Assembly: GCA_003339415.1 (NCBI GenBank)
Contig: PDHQ01000015.1
Coordinates: forward strand, 248,001-312,000
DNA length: 64,000 nt
Direction: 5' to 3'
DNA from: Ophiocordyceps camponoti-saundersi (nom. inval.)
Lineage: Eukaryota > Ascomycota > Sordariomycetes > Hypocreales > Ophiocordycipitaceae
Shown here one piece after another: positions 48,467 to 59,405 of the stretch. The notes under the pieces are model-generated. The model saw nothing but the letters and a program-made list of their open reading frames with translations. It had not been told where the DNA came from and ran no database searches. Position 1 is the stretch's first letter, and each line of letters begins with the position of its first letter. Position numbers and translations under genes: made by a program.

Positions 48467-50364
48467 CTAGCAAACCCTCACACCACAAACCTCAACCCCC
48501 TTCCCCTCAACACACGCCTCACGCCCAAAGTAGACGGCGACAAGGTCCCGAATAAAAGCCGCGTCGGCCGCGCTCCAAACGTCGAGACCCATCGAATCCA
48601 CGCACCGGCTAGTGACCTTCACAGGGATACCGCTGTCAGAGTCGGAGGCGGAGTCTAGAAGCGCCTGCGCATCATCGTCATCGTCGTCATGCTGCCGCTG
48701 CTGACAGCGCCCCCCCGAAGCGCCGTCATCGTTCCCGATGGCTACGCTGTCGCGATATCGGAACTCGTCAGCACTACCTTCGCCCACATCATCCACCAGT
48801 CCGTCCAGCACTGAGAGCATCTGGGCTGTGAGACGATGAAAGTATGCGATGATGGCAAGCTCCACCCTCGCCTCCTCATCCACGTCCTCCCCCCCTGACC
48901 GCCGCCGACGACGACGGCGTTGACGGCCTTGTAAGGAGGCGACGGAATCTCCGAGCGCCGTGTCTGGAAGTGACGTTGTCGACGATGGTGACGCCAGGTC
49001 GGCCAAGAGGGCGGCGTCGCGGCTCGACTCCTCATGCGCCTCGGATCGCAACTGCTCACCCGCACTGGCCCACCACATGTAGCCGTTGTACGCGAGCGAG
49101 GCCCAGCTCGGAGGCTCTACCACCTGATCCAGCGGTTCGTCGTCGCGGACGATTCGCTGTCCAGGCGCCGTCGTTTGCGACCCTCGCGGAGAGTCGGGCG
49201 GCACGGCCAGCCGGGCGAGTCCTGCACGTAGCGCGTTGTACCGGCGCAGGTCGCGCTGTGTGGCCTTGACTGCGAAGCCGCGGGGGCATTCCACGGCGGG
49301 CCAGGCCTTGGGTTGCGCGGGCATGGTGATGAGCATGTCCCATAGTGTATCTTTGACGGCGAGAATGCTGTCCGTCGTACAGGCTATCCAGCCGACATCC
49401 GTCTGGTCGGCGAGGAAGGGGATGTCGTGGACGCCAACGGTGAAGAGGGGTGTCAGCCGCGGCACGGTTGATGAGTTCGGGAGGGAATCGGCGACGGATA
49501 CGGGGATATTGGAAAGGATGGAAATGACGTAGACTAAGCGAGAGAGCCGGTTAGCCGACGAGTCTCGAGATATCGTCACACCCGCCTGAAGAGTTGCCCA
49601 CCCACCTAAGTGACACATGTCACGAACCGGGGCGTGGCACGATATCAGGATGCGTTTCCGCAATAGTGCAGCTCGGTAGATGGGAAAGATGAGCGGCCCG
49701 ATCCTATCGAGCAGGCCAGTCAAACTCCATGCCGGATGGTAGGGCGATAGCTTGTTCTGCAGCAAGGCCAAACCATCCGAGGCGGACCGTCCCCGGCTTT
49801 GAGGTTGGTGATTCGATGCGGGCGACTCGGACTCGGACTGAGCCTTGTTAGACTGCCAGTACCGTTCCAGTACGTCGACAGCCTTGGGGTCCTTGGCAAG
49901 CTTGCTGCGACAGGAAAAACCATGGGTGAGCAAGAGTCACAAAGAAAGAAAAGGGGCGAAACTCACGCAGCCATATGTTCCAAACTGGAAGCATGCCTCC
50001 AAGCTCGACCCAAACGGCCATAACTCAAAGGCACGAGAACGCCAACGGCCATCATGCGCGCATGTCTAGCGCCCACCTCGTCACAAGGCACGTTGACGAA
50101 GGCGCCCAGACCAGCATGAGCAGCATCGTGAACGAAATAGACGAGGTCGCTAGCGACGGTGTGAAGGCCCGACGGCAAAGACTTGTACTCCACCCGACCC
50201 TGGAGCTCCAGTCCCGGCAGCGCGCGCTTCCAGCTGATGGTGTAGCCGGCCTTGACGTCGAAGTCGATGAGGAAGAGGGCCGAAAGCGGAGGCCGATCGG
50301 TCGCTGCCGGAGTCGAGACGGGGAGGGATATGGAGCCGTGACGGCGTCTTTCGGGATGAGTCAT
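48467..50364 (-). CDS. DENND11/LCHN-like protein (DENN-related, DUF4484 type)
   Basis: Model: complement of 48467-49533, 49606-49904 and 49967-50364, giving 587 aa. The N-terminus has a DENN-type opening: PLSALFLIDFDVKAGYTISWKR, then GLELQGRVEYKSLPSGLHTVASDLVYFVHD and GAFVNVPCDEVGARHARMMAVGVLVPLSYGRLGR. Exon 2 continues with HPAWSLTGLLDRIGPLIFPIYRAALLRKRILI. This order matches LCHN/AVL9-type proteins, which are linked to membrane traffic. The C-terminal half has charged and acidic inserts. Intron 2 (72 bp, GTGGGT ... GGCTAAC ... CTTAG) is stop-free and divisible by three, so an unspliced reading is also open. Splicing it gives the smoother family join CHLVYVISILSNIP. The exact subfamily is inferred from memory of motifs. 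Confidence 0.75.
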
Positions 50365-51159
50365 TTCAGGGAAGGAATGAAAGGAATATTTTCTTTCCCT
50401 TTCACTGCTTCATTGTAGTTTTGGGCCGATGGAAAAGATCCGTCGTTCATCTATAGAGGGAATCCGAGAGTGAAGAGAGAGAGAAGGTCTCGAGTCCGAT
50501 AGGCTGGCTGTCTGTATGTACATTGTACCTTCTGTGGACCAGTCCCCCGCGACAGCCCGTCTGGAAGAATCAAGAGCACGTGATTTGCGATGACACACAC
50601 CGACAAGCATGAAATGGGTTTCCAACAAAAGACGAGCTTTGACGGTAGCGAGTAGGTCTCCAGACAGGCAGGTGAATAGTGGAAGAAAGATTCTGGGGAG
50701 GCATAAGAATAACAACGATTAGACAATACATTTATACATTACCCGTGTTTTCTTTCCCTATTTCTTCTGCGTAATATCCACGTTCTAGCCGCATATCGAG
50801 GTGGCTAGCGAGCGAGTCTCTTCATAAACGCTGACTCATCACGCTTTGACCTACAGGCCATGGCTCAGGTCGTTCCCCCACAAACAAGTCCCTCTTCTCT
50901 CCCCGCCAGAGACCACACAGCCAAGCATGTCTGTAGATACTGAGTACTCAGCAGGTATCCCCTTGCCGCGACCAGCGTCTAAGTAGTACTTCTCCAGTAC
51001 ATGCAGCCACCGAAGCCTCTCTCTCCCTTTCTTTTCAACAACTTCGCCGCCCCTCTTCTCTCAGCAGCTTACCTCTCTCTCTCTTCTAAGAATCCCACCA
51101 CCACCACCATCATCACCACCTCCTCCTCCTGCCCCCCCCCCCCCCCCCCCCACTTCAAG
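50365..51159. other. Region upstream of the partial GID4, ends in a poly-C run
   Basis: Should contain the DENND11-like promoter and the missing GID4 5' exon(s). I searched both strands for the expected LCGYLRIQ-type coding segment and found none. A short frame starting at ATG about 50860 (MAQVVPPQTSPSS) resembles a GID4 N-terminal tail but stops soon after. A run of 20 C lies at 51132-51151, immediately before the acceptor of the first recognisable GID4 exon. Confidence 0.5.
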
Positions 51160-51645
51160 GCCTGACGGAAGATCACCCGACTCTCACGACGTACTTTGAG
51201 GGCGAGATCATAGGATCCAAGTATGGCTTCATCACTCAACATGAAGATTGGGGCGCGAGCATGAAGACGGACATGAATCACTGGGGCAAATTCACCGCCT
51301 TTCGACCCTTCCAGAAGCTCGTACGCAAGGGCAACTGCACCATCAATGACATTGCGCAACGAGATAACATCTTTATGCGATGGAAAGAGCACTTCTTAGT
51401 ACCCGATCACCGCGTTCGAACCATCACAGGGGCCAGTTTCGAAGGCTTTTACTACATCTGCTTCAACCAGATCAAGGGTCAAGTCAGTGGAATATACTTC
51501 CATTCGAAGAGTGAAAAGTAAGCCTCACGTTTCCTCATGTGCCCATACGTTTCTCCGAAAGCTGACAGAGGGACCTAGGTTCCAACAGTTGGAGTTGAAG
51601 CACGTTCCGAACCGTGGTTGCTTCAGCGCCATGGAGTTTCGGTAA
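51160..51645 (+). CDS. GID4: GID4/VID24 C-terminal part, 5' end missing
   Basis: Substrate receptor of the GID/CTLH ubiquitin ligase, which recognises Pro/N-degrons of gluconeogenic enzymes. Visible exons: 51160-51517 and 51579-51645, about 141 aa. The first begins inside a Gly codon after an AAG acceptor: LTEDHPTLTTYFEGEIIG. It continues with QHEDWGASMKTDMNHWGKF, FMRWKEHFLVPDHRVRTI and GASFEGFYYICFNQ. The second gives FQQLELKHVPNRGCFSAMEFR and a stop, the normal family C-terminus. The 61-bp intron keeps phase. The upstream half of the beta-barrel (about 60-80 residues ending GYLRIQG in other fungi) is absent from the preceding 800 bp. Either the gene is truncated or sequence was lost at the poly-C run. 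The visible part is undamaged. Confidence 0.85.
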
Positions 51646-51946
51646 CGATGTAGCGACTCTTCGAGAGGAGGGTAACGGCTCGTGATATTAGCGACGAGAA
51701 CAATGTGCTGCTGGATTGGTAACACGCACGGGGTTCGATGAAATCCTTCGGGTAAAAGTTGGTGCTTTGCGGGGTGGTTTTCCGCTTCGATGTTGACAGA
51801 TTCTTCCGCCGCTGGGTGTCGTGCCCATGGCGATGCGCGTTGCTGTGAAATCAGGGGCAACGATGTATCACCGCGCTTGTGGCTCTGCGGGTGGATTTGG
51901 TGATACCGGGGCAAGATCAGCATATTGACTTGATTGGCTTCCCATG
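51646..51946. other. Convergent spacer GID4-TRM11
   Basis: 301 bp between two facing stops. No gene or repeat seen; probably 3' UTRs. Confidence 0.4.
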
Positions 51947-53506
51947 CTATTCGTCCGTCTCGAACTTTTTGAAGTAGCCACGACGAAACGGGTTCAGATC
52001 GTCTACTGTCTTGCCCTGTTGGTGAACCCTGCGGCGTGCTTGGTATGCTTCCAGGGAAGCCTGTGAGACTTGATTATCGGGAATTCGCCGGTATGTGATT
52101 AGTCGTCTTGACCCTGATGAAAAGTTGATCAGCCCCCGTCTTTCGGTTTCCGTATTCGTGAAATGTATGGCCACGAAGGAGGATTTTCTCACATTTGTTG
52201 AATGACTGCACGCAGACCACGACGAGCTTGAGGCGTGGATGAGATGGTACAGGTATCTCTTGATCCTCGTCGTTGGCTGTCGGCATCCAGAAGGACAGCC
52301 TACCGTGATCCAGTAAAGTCGCAGCCGCAAACACGAGAATGTCATCGAGCATAGCCAGGAAGCTGTATGGTTTCTTGGGAGGGACGAAGTCCGGATGACT
52401 GGTGGTGGTTAGGGTTGTGAATATTCCCGCAGGCGTGATCAGCGCCAAGACGTAGACATTAACAGCCCGCCGACAAGAAAAACACGTACCCAGCCTTTTT
52501 CATCCCTTGTTCGACAAGCTTGGGCGTCTTCTCCGGATCTCTGATGCCAAGCACCCTCAGGCCTTCCCGGACGCCATACGGCGGATCGCACACGATACCG
52601 TCCCAGATCCTGTGCGAGTCTCTGATAGGGCTGTTTGTGAGGTCTGCGGAAAAAAAGTCGCCCAGGCCGGCGGTGAGACCATACTGTTCGAAGTTGCCTC
52701 GGGCGCTCTTATGACCGCCGCCGCCGCGGATGATGCGGCCGTCTATGTCGCTGCCCCATGCAACGGCTCCAAAGTGGGCGCAGGCGATGGGAAACGAGCC
52801 TGTGCCGACAAAGGGATCATAGAAGAGCTTCCCCGGCGCTGCCAGGGCGATGTTGGCCGTTACCAAGGACAGCTCCGAGTCCATACTGGTAGTGGATATA
52901 TAGCCTCGCTTTTTCAGGTCGAATCGGAGGACGACTTCGCGCGATGAGTCGGCAATGAAGCGCCCAAAGTACATCATATCAGGGTTCTCGACGCCTAAAA
53001 CGGGGCTGTTGTAAGGCCATGTCTCGAAGATGGTGAAAATCTCGTCAGGGCGTGACATGCGGATTGGACCCTCAAACGGTAGATAGTCGAACGAGTTGAT
53101 TATGGATAGTTTTTGGCTTTCGGAGCGCGCACCCTGGAAGGATTCAAAGACAAACTTGAACGATGGACTTGCAAACTGAGGCCAATGGTGGCGCGTCCGG
53201 GCCTGAACGGACTGATGAAGCGCATTCAGATTATGGCCAAAGCCCCAGAGCTCATGAATCGACTGCGCCAGGATGGAGCGTCTAATCAGCTTCTGGGCTG
53301 CCTCGACCGAAGGAAGCCGGACGAGGCAAAGCGGCGACTTGCACCTGTCAGTAGGACGCGCCGCTGGCAAACGGTATAAATTATAGCTTCACCTTTAGAC
53401 TGTATTCGACGACAGTAAGATGGACGCCTTCCACGCTGGCCAGAGACTCGATCTCAGCCAGTCGAAACGTCTCGTGCGTCTGTGCAAATTTGATGAGGAA
53501 GTCCAT
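51947..53506 (-). CDS. TRM11: tRNA (guanine10-N2)-methyltransferase catalytic subunit
   Basis: Makes m2G10 in tRNA, together with the small partner Trm112, in the cytoplasm. Model: complement of 51947-52113, 52193-52398, 52490-53337 and 53393-53506, giving 444 aa. Start MDFLIKFAQTHETFRLAEIESLA is the standard N-terminus. Then come SPLCLVRLPSVEAAQKLIRRSILAQSIHELWG and the methyltransferase core. The SAM motif is FYDPFVGTGSFPIACAHFGA, and the catalytic motif is IVCDPPYGVREG (DPPY). The C-terminus has PPKKPYSFLAMLDD, RLSFWMPTANDEDQEIPVP, FNKWSRRLITYRRIPD and DDLNPFRRGYF. All introns (55, 91, 79 bp) keep phase. It shares a 400-bp divergent promoter with RPP40, another tRNA-maturation gene. Confidence 0.93.
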
Positions 53507-53906
53507 GTTGTGTGGTGCTGCGACGGGGTCCTGCGACGGAGCGTGTTCAACTCCTTTAGAGTCCGTCAGTCGACATTGGATATCAATAACCGATGCTTGA
53601 CAGTCTTGAGATGAAGCTTTCTACCGTCTTTGACTCTTCAACAGTCATCGTTTTGTGCGGCTATAGAAGCAGATGCGAAGGTACTTCCTTGCCTCTGTTG
53701 TGGTTGGCAAAATGCGTGTATGTAGTTTATTTCGCCGATAAAGTTCCGATAAGATAGCTATATCTCTTCACGACATTGTGAACCACGATGACCTAGGTAC
53801 TCACACCTTTGTCGGCCCCAACTCTGCTCACAAACGTACACATACATTACCTACCTACACATACATGCACACGTAAGTGCGTCTGTCACGATCAGGCTCT
53901 TCATCC
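53507..53906. promoter_or_regulatory. Divergent promoter region TRM11/RPP40
   Basis: 400 bp between opposed start codons of two tRNA-processing genes. It contains TACCTACCTACACATACATGC-type words near 53845-53870. A bidirectional promoter is inferred from geometry; no specific factor site was identified. Confidence 0.5.
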
Positions 53907-55262
53907 ATGATTCCACAGTCTCCAGCCTCGATCTACCGGCCGTCATCATGCGCCGTCACGTACGGCAGCCTCGGTCACGTCGACGATCATGAATTGCCTC
54001 AAACGGGCAAACCGTGGACAGCGATAGCAGCTCAAGACTTCATTCACAGAGCATGTCGACCCAACCTCTGCTCTTTCTTCTTCCCTTTCGGCAGGCTAAT
54101 TGCGACCAAAGATCGATGTAATAGCGCCCCAAGACTGTTACCCTGCTCTTTGTGAGAAACTCGTGGAGCAGCAACGACAACCTGTATATGCTCGCGTCAC
54201 CATGACATTGGAAATGCTTCTCCAGGCCGATTTATTCAAAGAATGCGTCAAGAAAGGTACTTTTGAACGACATTAGATCTTCTCTGCGTAACGGGTGCTG
54301 ATGGTCCGGCATAGGCGACATTATGATGCTGTCAGAAGGAAGAACATCCACTGATAATGTCTTTTCCCTCCGCAAAGGTAGTCATTTCGTTTCACTGTAA
54401 CAGACATCGATCTCAAAATTCCGCATAGGGATATTGAGAATGTATCTTGATAAGGAGACCTTTGAGCGCGCGGGACTCCCAGGTAAGCCGTACGGTGCCA
54501 AGGGCGACCGCGGGCACAAAGCTAGGTGGAGTATGTTCTCGTTCTATGCTGTTCACAACTACCTCATCAACTCATCATTCTGCAGTTGTATCCTACGACC
54601 TCGCGAGTTCGCTCGGAAAGAAGGCGTTCGATAGATTGCTTTACGCCTGTCAGCGAGTTCTGGATAAGCCTTTGACGTGGCTGTTATGTGACGCCGATCC
54701 AGCCTGTCAGTCCCCCATCGCTTCCCTCCCCTTCAATTCGTTGCTTGGCCTCACGCTTTTGATGACACTAGCTCCATCTCTGAAATTGATTGAGGCACAC
54801 AAACCTGCGATTTTCACTGCAAACGCAGCTACGTTACAAGATATTGAGGTTTCAAATGTGACGCCACAAATAGCAGCCTCGGTATTGACAGATGGTGATC
54901 GGGCGAGCCTTGAGGAGACTGCCACTGAGCTTTACGAGTGGCTCTCACTCATCAGACTGCGAAGTCCGCGAGTCGCAGCCACAGACACGATAGACCCATT
55001 CCTCTCACGATACAGCGTCCCAGATGGTGCGCACGGCCAGACGAGAATTTGCTTGCTGAGCTGGCAAGGCTTCATGACAGCAACTTGGCTTCGTACCCTG
55101 GTCACGGATGCCCTCGAGGCATGTTTACCGCAACAGTGGATTTTCATCAGCGCCACCACCTTGTCCACGAACGTTGCCCGGCTCGGCAGCGAGCTGGCGC
55201 TATTGCGTCCGGCTGGGGTCGTCGACGAGTATCTCATGTGGGAGACTTCGAACTCTGACTGA
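53907..55262 (+). CDS. RPP40: RNase P/MRP 40-kDa subunit
   Basis: Protein subunit of nuclear RNase P/MRP, acting in tRNA 5' maturation and rRNA processing. Model: 53907-54050, 54112-54256, 54315-54377, 54429-54530, 54586-54705 and 54772-55262, giving 354 aa. Landmarks: MIPQSPASIYRPSSCAVTYG, KPWTAIAAQDFIHR, TMTLEMLLQADLFKE, DIMMLSEGR, NVFSLRKGIL, MYLDKETFERAGLPGKPYG and KARWIVSYDL. Further on come LYEWLSLIRLRSPRV and the C-terminal EYLMWE. Introns 2-4 are canonical. Intron 1 (54051-54111) seems to start with GC (AGA|GCATGT). Intron 5 (66 bp) is stop-free and in frame, but its removal restores CDADPA-SPSLKLIE, a better family fit. The stop lies 12 bp from the stop of the facing ankyrin gene. 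Confidence 0.82.
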
Positions 55263-55274
55263 AGTTTTTTCGGT

Positions 55275-55913
55275 TCAGGAAAGCTTGCGGCGAACGTTTT
55301 GTTCTTCTCCGAGACCTTGGTTCGCGAGAGCGTCCTCAACTAGCTTTCTTAAGTCTGCTTGTCCGTCGGCAGTATTGATATCGTCTCTTTGGGCGAATTC
55401 TTCGATGCGGCGACGGAATTCGGGGTTAACCTCGCCGGGTATATCTTCTATCGGATCCATTGTGGTCATTGTAACGTTGATTCCTTCCGGCGGAACGGCG
55501 GTAGCAGCAACGGGTGACTCGACGCCGTGGCCAACGGCCATGACCTTCTTCAAGTAGGCTACGACGGCCGGGAACTCGCCTTCGGCCTCTATCCATTCCA
55601 CCGCTGTCAATCCATCTGATCCTCTGTGACGGATGTCGGCACCAAGCTCCTCGACGAGAAGTTTGGCAGCTTCTACGGTCTCGACGACGAAGAGAGCTGT
55701 GTCGTTATCCTGATCCTTGAGATTGACGTCAACGTTGAACTCATGCACGAGGGCACGGAGTAGCTCGAGTCGGTTGTAGCTTGCGGCCGCGTGAACGAGG
55801 GAGTAGCCGAATTGGTCCTGCAAGGAAGCGATTTCCGGGTTTTCTCGGAGGAGAGGTAGCAGGGCAGGGCTGTTGTCAGCGGCGAGGAGAAACGGGTTTT
55901 GCGCCTGGGCCAT
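55275..55913 (-). CDS. Small ankyrin-repeat protein (YAR1-like)
   Basis: 212 aa, single exon. Ankyrin repeats occupy about residues 34-125: GYSLVHAAASYNRLELLRALVHEF, DVNLKDQDNDTALFVVETVEAAKLLVEEL, ADIRHRGSDGLTAVEWIEAEG. A C-terminal acidic helical region follows, with NPEFRRRIEEFAQRDDINTADGQADLRKLV. Size and layout resemble yeast Yar1 (a chaperone of ribosomal protein Rps3) and the related fission-yeast protein, but the C-terminus is too variable to assign function firmly. It overlaps nothing. Its 3' end almost touches RPP40. Confidence 0.78.
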   Translation of the reverse strand: MAQAQNPFLLAADNSPALLPLLRENPEIASLQDQFGYSLVHAAASYNRLELLRALVHEFNVDVNLKDQDNDTALFVVETVEAAKLLVEELGADIRHRGSDGLTAVEWIEAEGEFPAVVAYLKKVMAVGHGVESPVAATAVPPEGINVTMTTMDPIEDIPGEVNPEFRRRIEEFAQRDDINTADGQADLRKLVEDALANQGLGEEQNVRRKLS

Positions 55914-56525
55914 TGGTCAGGTTTGGTGATTTGTGGATTGAAAATGACTGTAAGTCAAGGCATCGGACAGCTTCCTATCTCGACGTTATATGCTCTGCCC
56001 GTGGATTCTCCAGACTCCTAGACGAACAAAGACAGTGTGTATGTATGTGATTATCAGCCTCAGCATCAGACGGATAATGCCTTGGTAGAGATTTCTGACG
56101 AGGTTGCCCATCAAGCTTTTGATGAGTCATTGGGTTCGCGACAAGCTCTGACTCCACGTGATTCTCGAAAGTTCCTTATCGATAAACCATAGCTGTATCT
56201 AAACTGAAAAACAGATTCAGATGCTCTTTGTTGCAGAAATTTTCAACTTTGTCGCGGACCAGGTCGTCGAAAACCTCGTATGAGCAGCCTACTGCCGAGG
56301 TATCTAGCCTAGGTAGGAATAATGGCGTTCCGAAAACCCCAACAGCCTACAGGCTACATGTAACCGTGACCGCAGAGAGAGCACCGGGCTTACATCCCTA
56401 CCTACCTAGGTAACCACCTACCTAGGTACGTCTAAGCACCCACTAGGTAAGAACAACCTGCGACTCGTCTTTGTCCTTGCCTGCCTTGGACAATTTAGCA
56501 CCGGCCTCGATAGCCAGTTGCGCGA
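55914..56525. promoter_or_regulatory. Divergent upstream region, ankyrin gene and TRL1
   Basis: 612 bp. Near 56390-56440 are several CCTACCTAGGTAA words of the dispersed intergenic palindrome type. No gene seen. Confidence 0.4.
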
Positions 56526-59127
56526 ATGAACACCATCCTCAGGACTGGTCATAAGCTGTAAGTCCTGACTCGAATGCCTCGCCGCCGCTCTAGCACCAGA
56601 CATCGGGGCTCTAAACCACCCTTCCCTAGTGCCCCAATCCGTCAACGCCTTGTTCCTCGGAGTATGACGGCGGCACCGTCCGCACCTCTCCATGCTTCCT
56701 CACAGATACACGAACTAGTCCGTCCTCTAGTCACCATGGCAATGTCTAGTCAGGACCAAGAGGTGGCCGACATGCTTGGCGTCCTCGAAAAACACAACGT
56801 CACTAGGAATTTCCATGTCAAGAAAACGTCTTACAAAATCAAATCATCTCGTGATGGCATCCAGCTTGACTCGTGGAGGTTTCGTGATTTTGATTATAAG
56901 AAGAGCAGCTTGCCTACTTATGCCCGGGGTCTTTTCACAACCAAGAGGAAAGACGGGACTCCCGAAATCGCCGTTAGAGGCTATGACAAGTTTTTCAATG
57001 TCGGTGAAGTCAACGACACCCGCTGGGAGAACATAATCGCCCAAACGAAACCACCATACGACATAACGCTCAAGGAGAACGGCTGCATCATCTTCATCGG
57101 CGCCCTTGAGGACGGAACACTCGTGGTTTGCAGCAAACACTCGACAGGTGACCGAGTTGATGCCTTGAGCCACGCTAGCGCTGGCGAGATTCGTCTGGAG
57201 CAGCAGTTGGCGGCCCTTGGAAAGTCCAAGGAGGACTTCGCCCGCGAGCTTCGCAAGAGGAATGCAACTGCCGTTGCCGAGCTTTGCGATGACTCGTTCG
57301 AGGAGCACATTCTCGCGTATGGACCAGACAAGGCTGGCCTGTATCTGCACGGCCTCAACCACAATCTGCCAGTCTTTTCTACCTACCCAAGCCCCGAGGT
57401 GCAAGAGTTTGCCGACCAATGGGGATTTCGAAAGATCGGACTCATCACCATGAACGACGTGCAATCCGTCAAGGCTTTTCTCGAAGAGACGGCCCAGACG
57501 GGCGCTCACGAAGGCCGAGACGTCGAGGGCTTTGTCGTTCGCTGCAAGATGAGCCGTTCCCCACAAAATCAGCCCTATGCAGACTGGTTCTTCAAGTACA
57601 AATTTGAGGAGCCATATCTCATGTACCGGCAGTGGCGCGAGGTGACAAAGGCCATGATTGCCGGGAGACAGCCCAAGTACAAGAAGCACAAGACGATCAC
57701 AGGGCAATACCTCGACTACGCTCGCAAGCGGTTGTCTGCTGATCCGGAGCTCGGCAAGCTCTACAACTCGAACCATGGCATCATTGCCCTGCGCGATGAC
57801 TTTCTCCGTTTCAAGAATCTGAAGGGCTCGGACGCTGCTGACATGGACGAGAAGAAAGACGACGTAATGCCCGAAGTAACGGGAAACGTCGTCTTGTGCC
57901 CGATAGCAACCATTGGCTGCGGCAAGACAACCTGTGCCTTGGCGCTGACCCAGCTCTTCGACTGGGGCCATGTGCAGAACGACGACATCACCGGTAAGAC
58001 TCGTCCGCCCAAGTTCACAGCCGCTGTTCTTCGGCAACTGGAGAGGCATCCAGTTGTCTTCGCGGACCGGAACAACACGGAAAAGAGGGAAAGAAGCCAG
58101 ATCGTTCGCGACTTAAAGAAAGAGAATGCGAAGACGAAGGTTGTTTGCATCCACTACCGCCATAAGGATGCCGACATGAACAAGATTCGGGAATTGACTG
58201 TACAGAGGGTGAGGCTTCGTGGGAACAACCATCAGACCATCAAGACGAACATGGGTCAGGAGAAGCAGGAATATATCATGAATGGCTTCTTGAAGCGATA
58301 TCAGCCCTGCGAGCCCTGGGCGCCCCCAGACTCGGGATTTGATCTGGTCATCGACCTAGATCCTCTGGTGGACAGTCGCATCAACCTCGAGACCGTGGTC
58401 ACGCGGCTGCACAAAGTGTTCCCGAACCTTGTGAAGGAGGTTCCGTCATCGCAGCAACTGGACAACGCTATCCGAGCCGCACTCGATCATAAGGTCCAAT
58501 CGGAGGAATCGGAGGGTCAACAACGGGTGGCTGGCGACTTGGAATACATGTCCGTCAATGTCGACAGCGAGGCCATCAACACTGCTCTCAAGCAGGCCTT
58601 TGGCGGCGCCGATGATTATACTAAATGCTTCTTTCAGCAGCTGGAGAAGAATGGAAGAATACAGAAAGAATTCCACGTCACGCTCATGCATCGCTCCACC
58701 TCCAAGGAACATCCGGACTTATGGCAGCGATACACCAAGGCGTTTGAAAGCCTCGGAGGGGCTGACGGGAATCTAGGTGAATGCGATGTGGTTCTCGAAC
58801 GGGTACGTATCACTTCTTTCTTTTCTTCTATAGTCACGGTCTTGCTCGGGGTGTTAACAGATATTGACTACGTAGATTGTGTTTGACGGTCGCGTCATGG
58901 CCATGGTGGTCCGCTTGATAGACGAGGAAAAGAAGTGGCCGTGTGTGAACCGGATTGCGCACATCACAGTCGGCACAATGAGCAAGTCGATCAAACCTAA
59001 GGAAAGCAATGTTTTGCTGGCCAAGTGGCTAGACGAAGGAACCATGGAGGGCCGGATTCAGGAGGTAGTCTTTGAGCAGAAGCCGACGATCAAGGGTCAT
59101 GTCCGAGCTGTCCAATCCAGACGGTAA
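56526..59127 (+). CDS. TRL1: Fungal tRNA ligase
   Basis: Trifunctional ligase that joins exons of spliced tRNAs and HAC1-type mRNA. The core is 56574-58802 joined to 58876-59127, 826 aa from the Met at 56574. An alternative first exon 56526-56557 with a 42-bp intron (GTAAGT...ACCAG) is in phase and would give MNTILRTGHKL. Order of domains: adenylyltransferase/ligase with nucleophile Lys167 in TLKENGCIIFIG; 5'-kinase with P-loop IGCGKTT (about 446-452); 3' cyclic phosphodiesterase with two His motifs, HVTLMH and HITVGT. The His motifs are split by the last intron (73 bp). All catalytic motifs are present and the length fits the family. The N-terminal 50 residues are Arg/Ser/Pro-rich. Shorter starts (MTAAP.., MAMSSQ..) are possible. 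It converges on the DUF4870-like gene. Confidence 0.93.
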
Positions 59128-59405
59128 AGGCGGTTCGGCACGATTGCCGAAATGGGCGATTTTGTATGTATATGGAGTAGACTCTGCAGTCTTGTCCACT
59201 CAGAAACAGTACACGGCCGGTAAGGGGTGTCGAAGGTGACAAGTTAGGGTATCATATCGTACATTGTTTCTGGGAAAGACTCCTCAGGGGTATAGACTCG
59301 TCAAGAACACGTCTCATAAACTCCGAGCAAGGCAAGAAAGAAAAACTGCAAGGGACTCCCGCGCTCTTCCAAACTACGCAACACGACGAAGCCCACACAA
59401 CGAAG

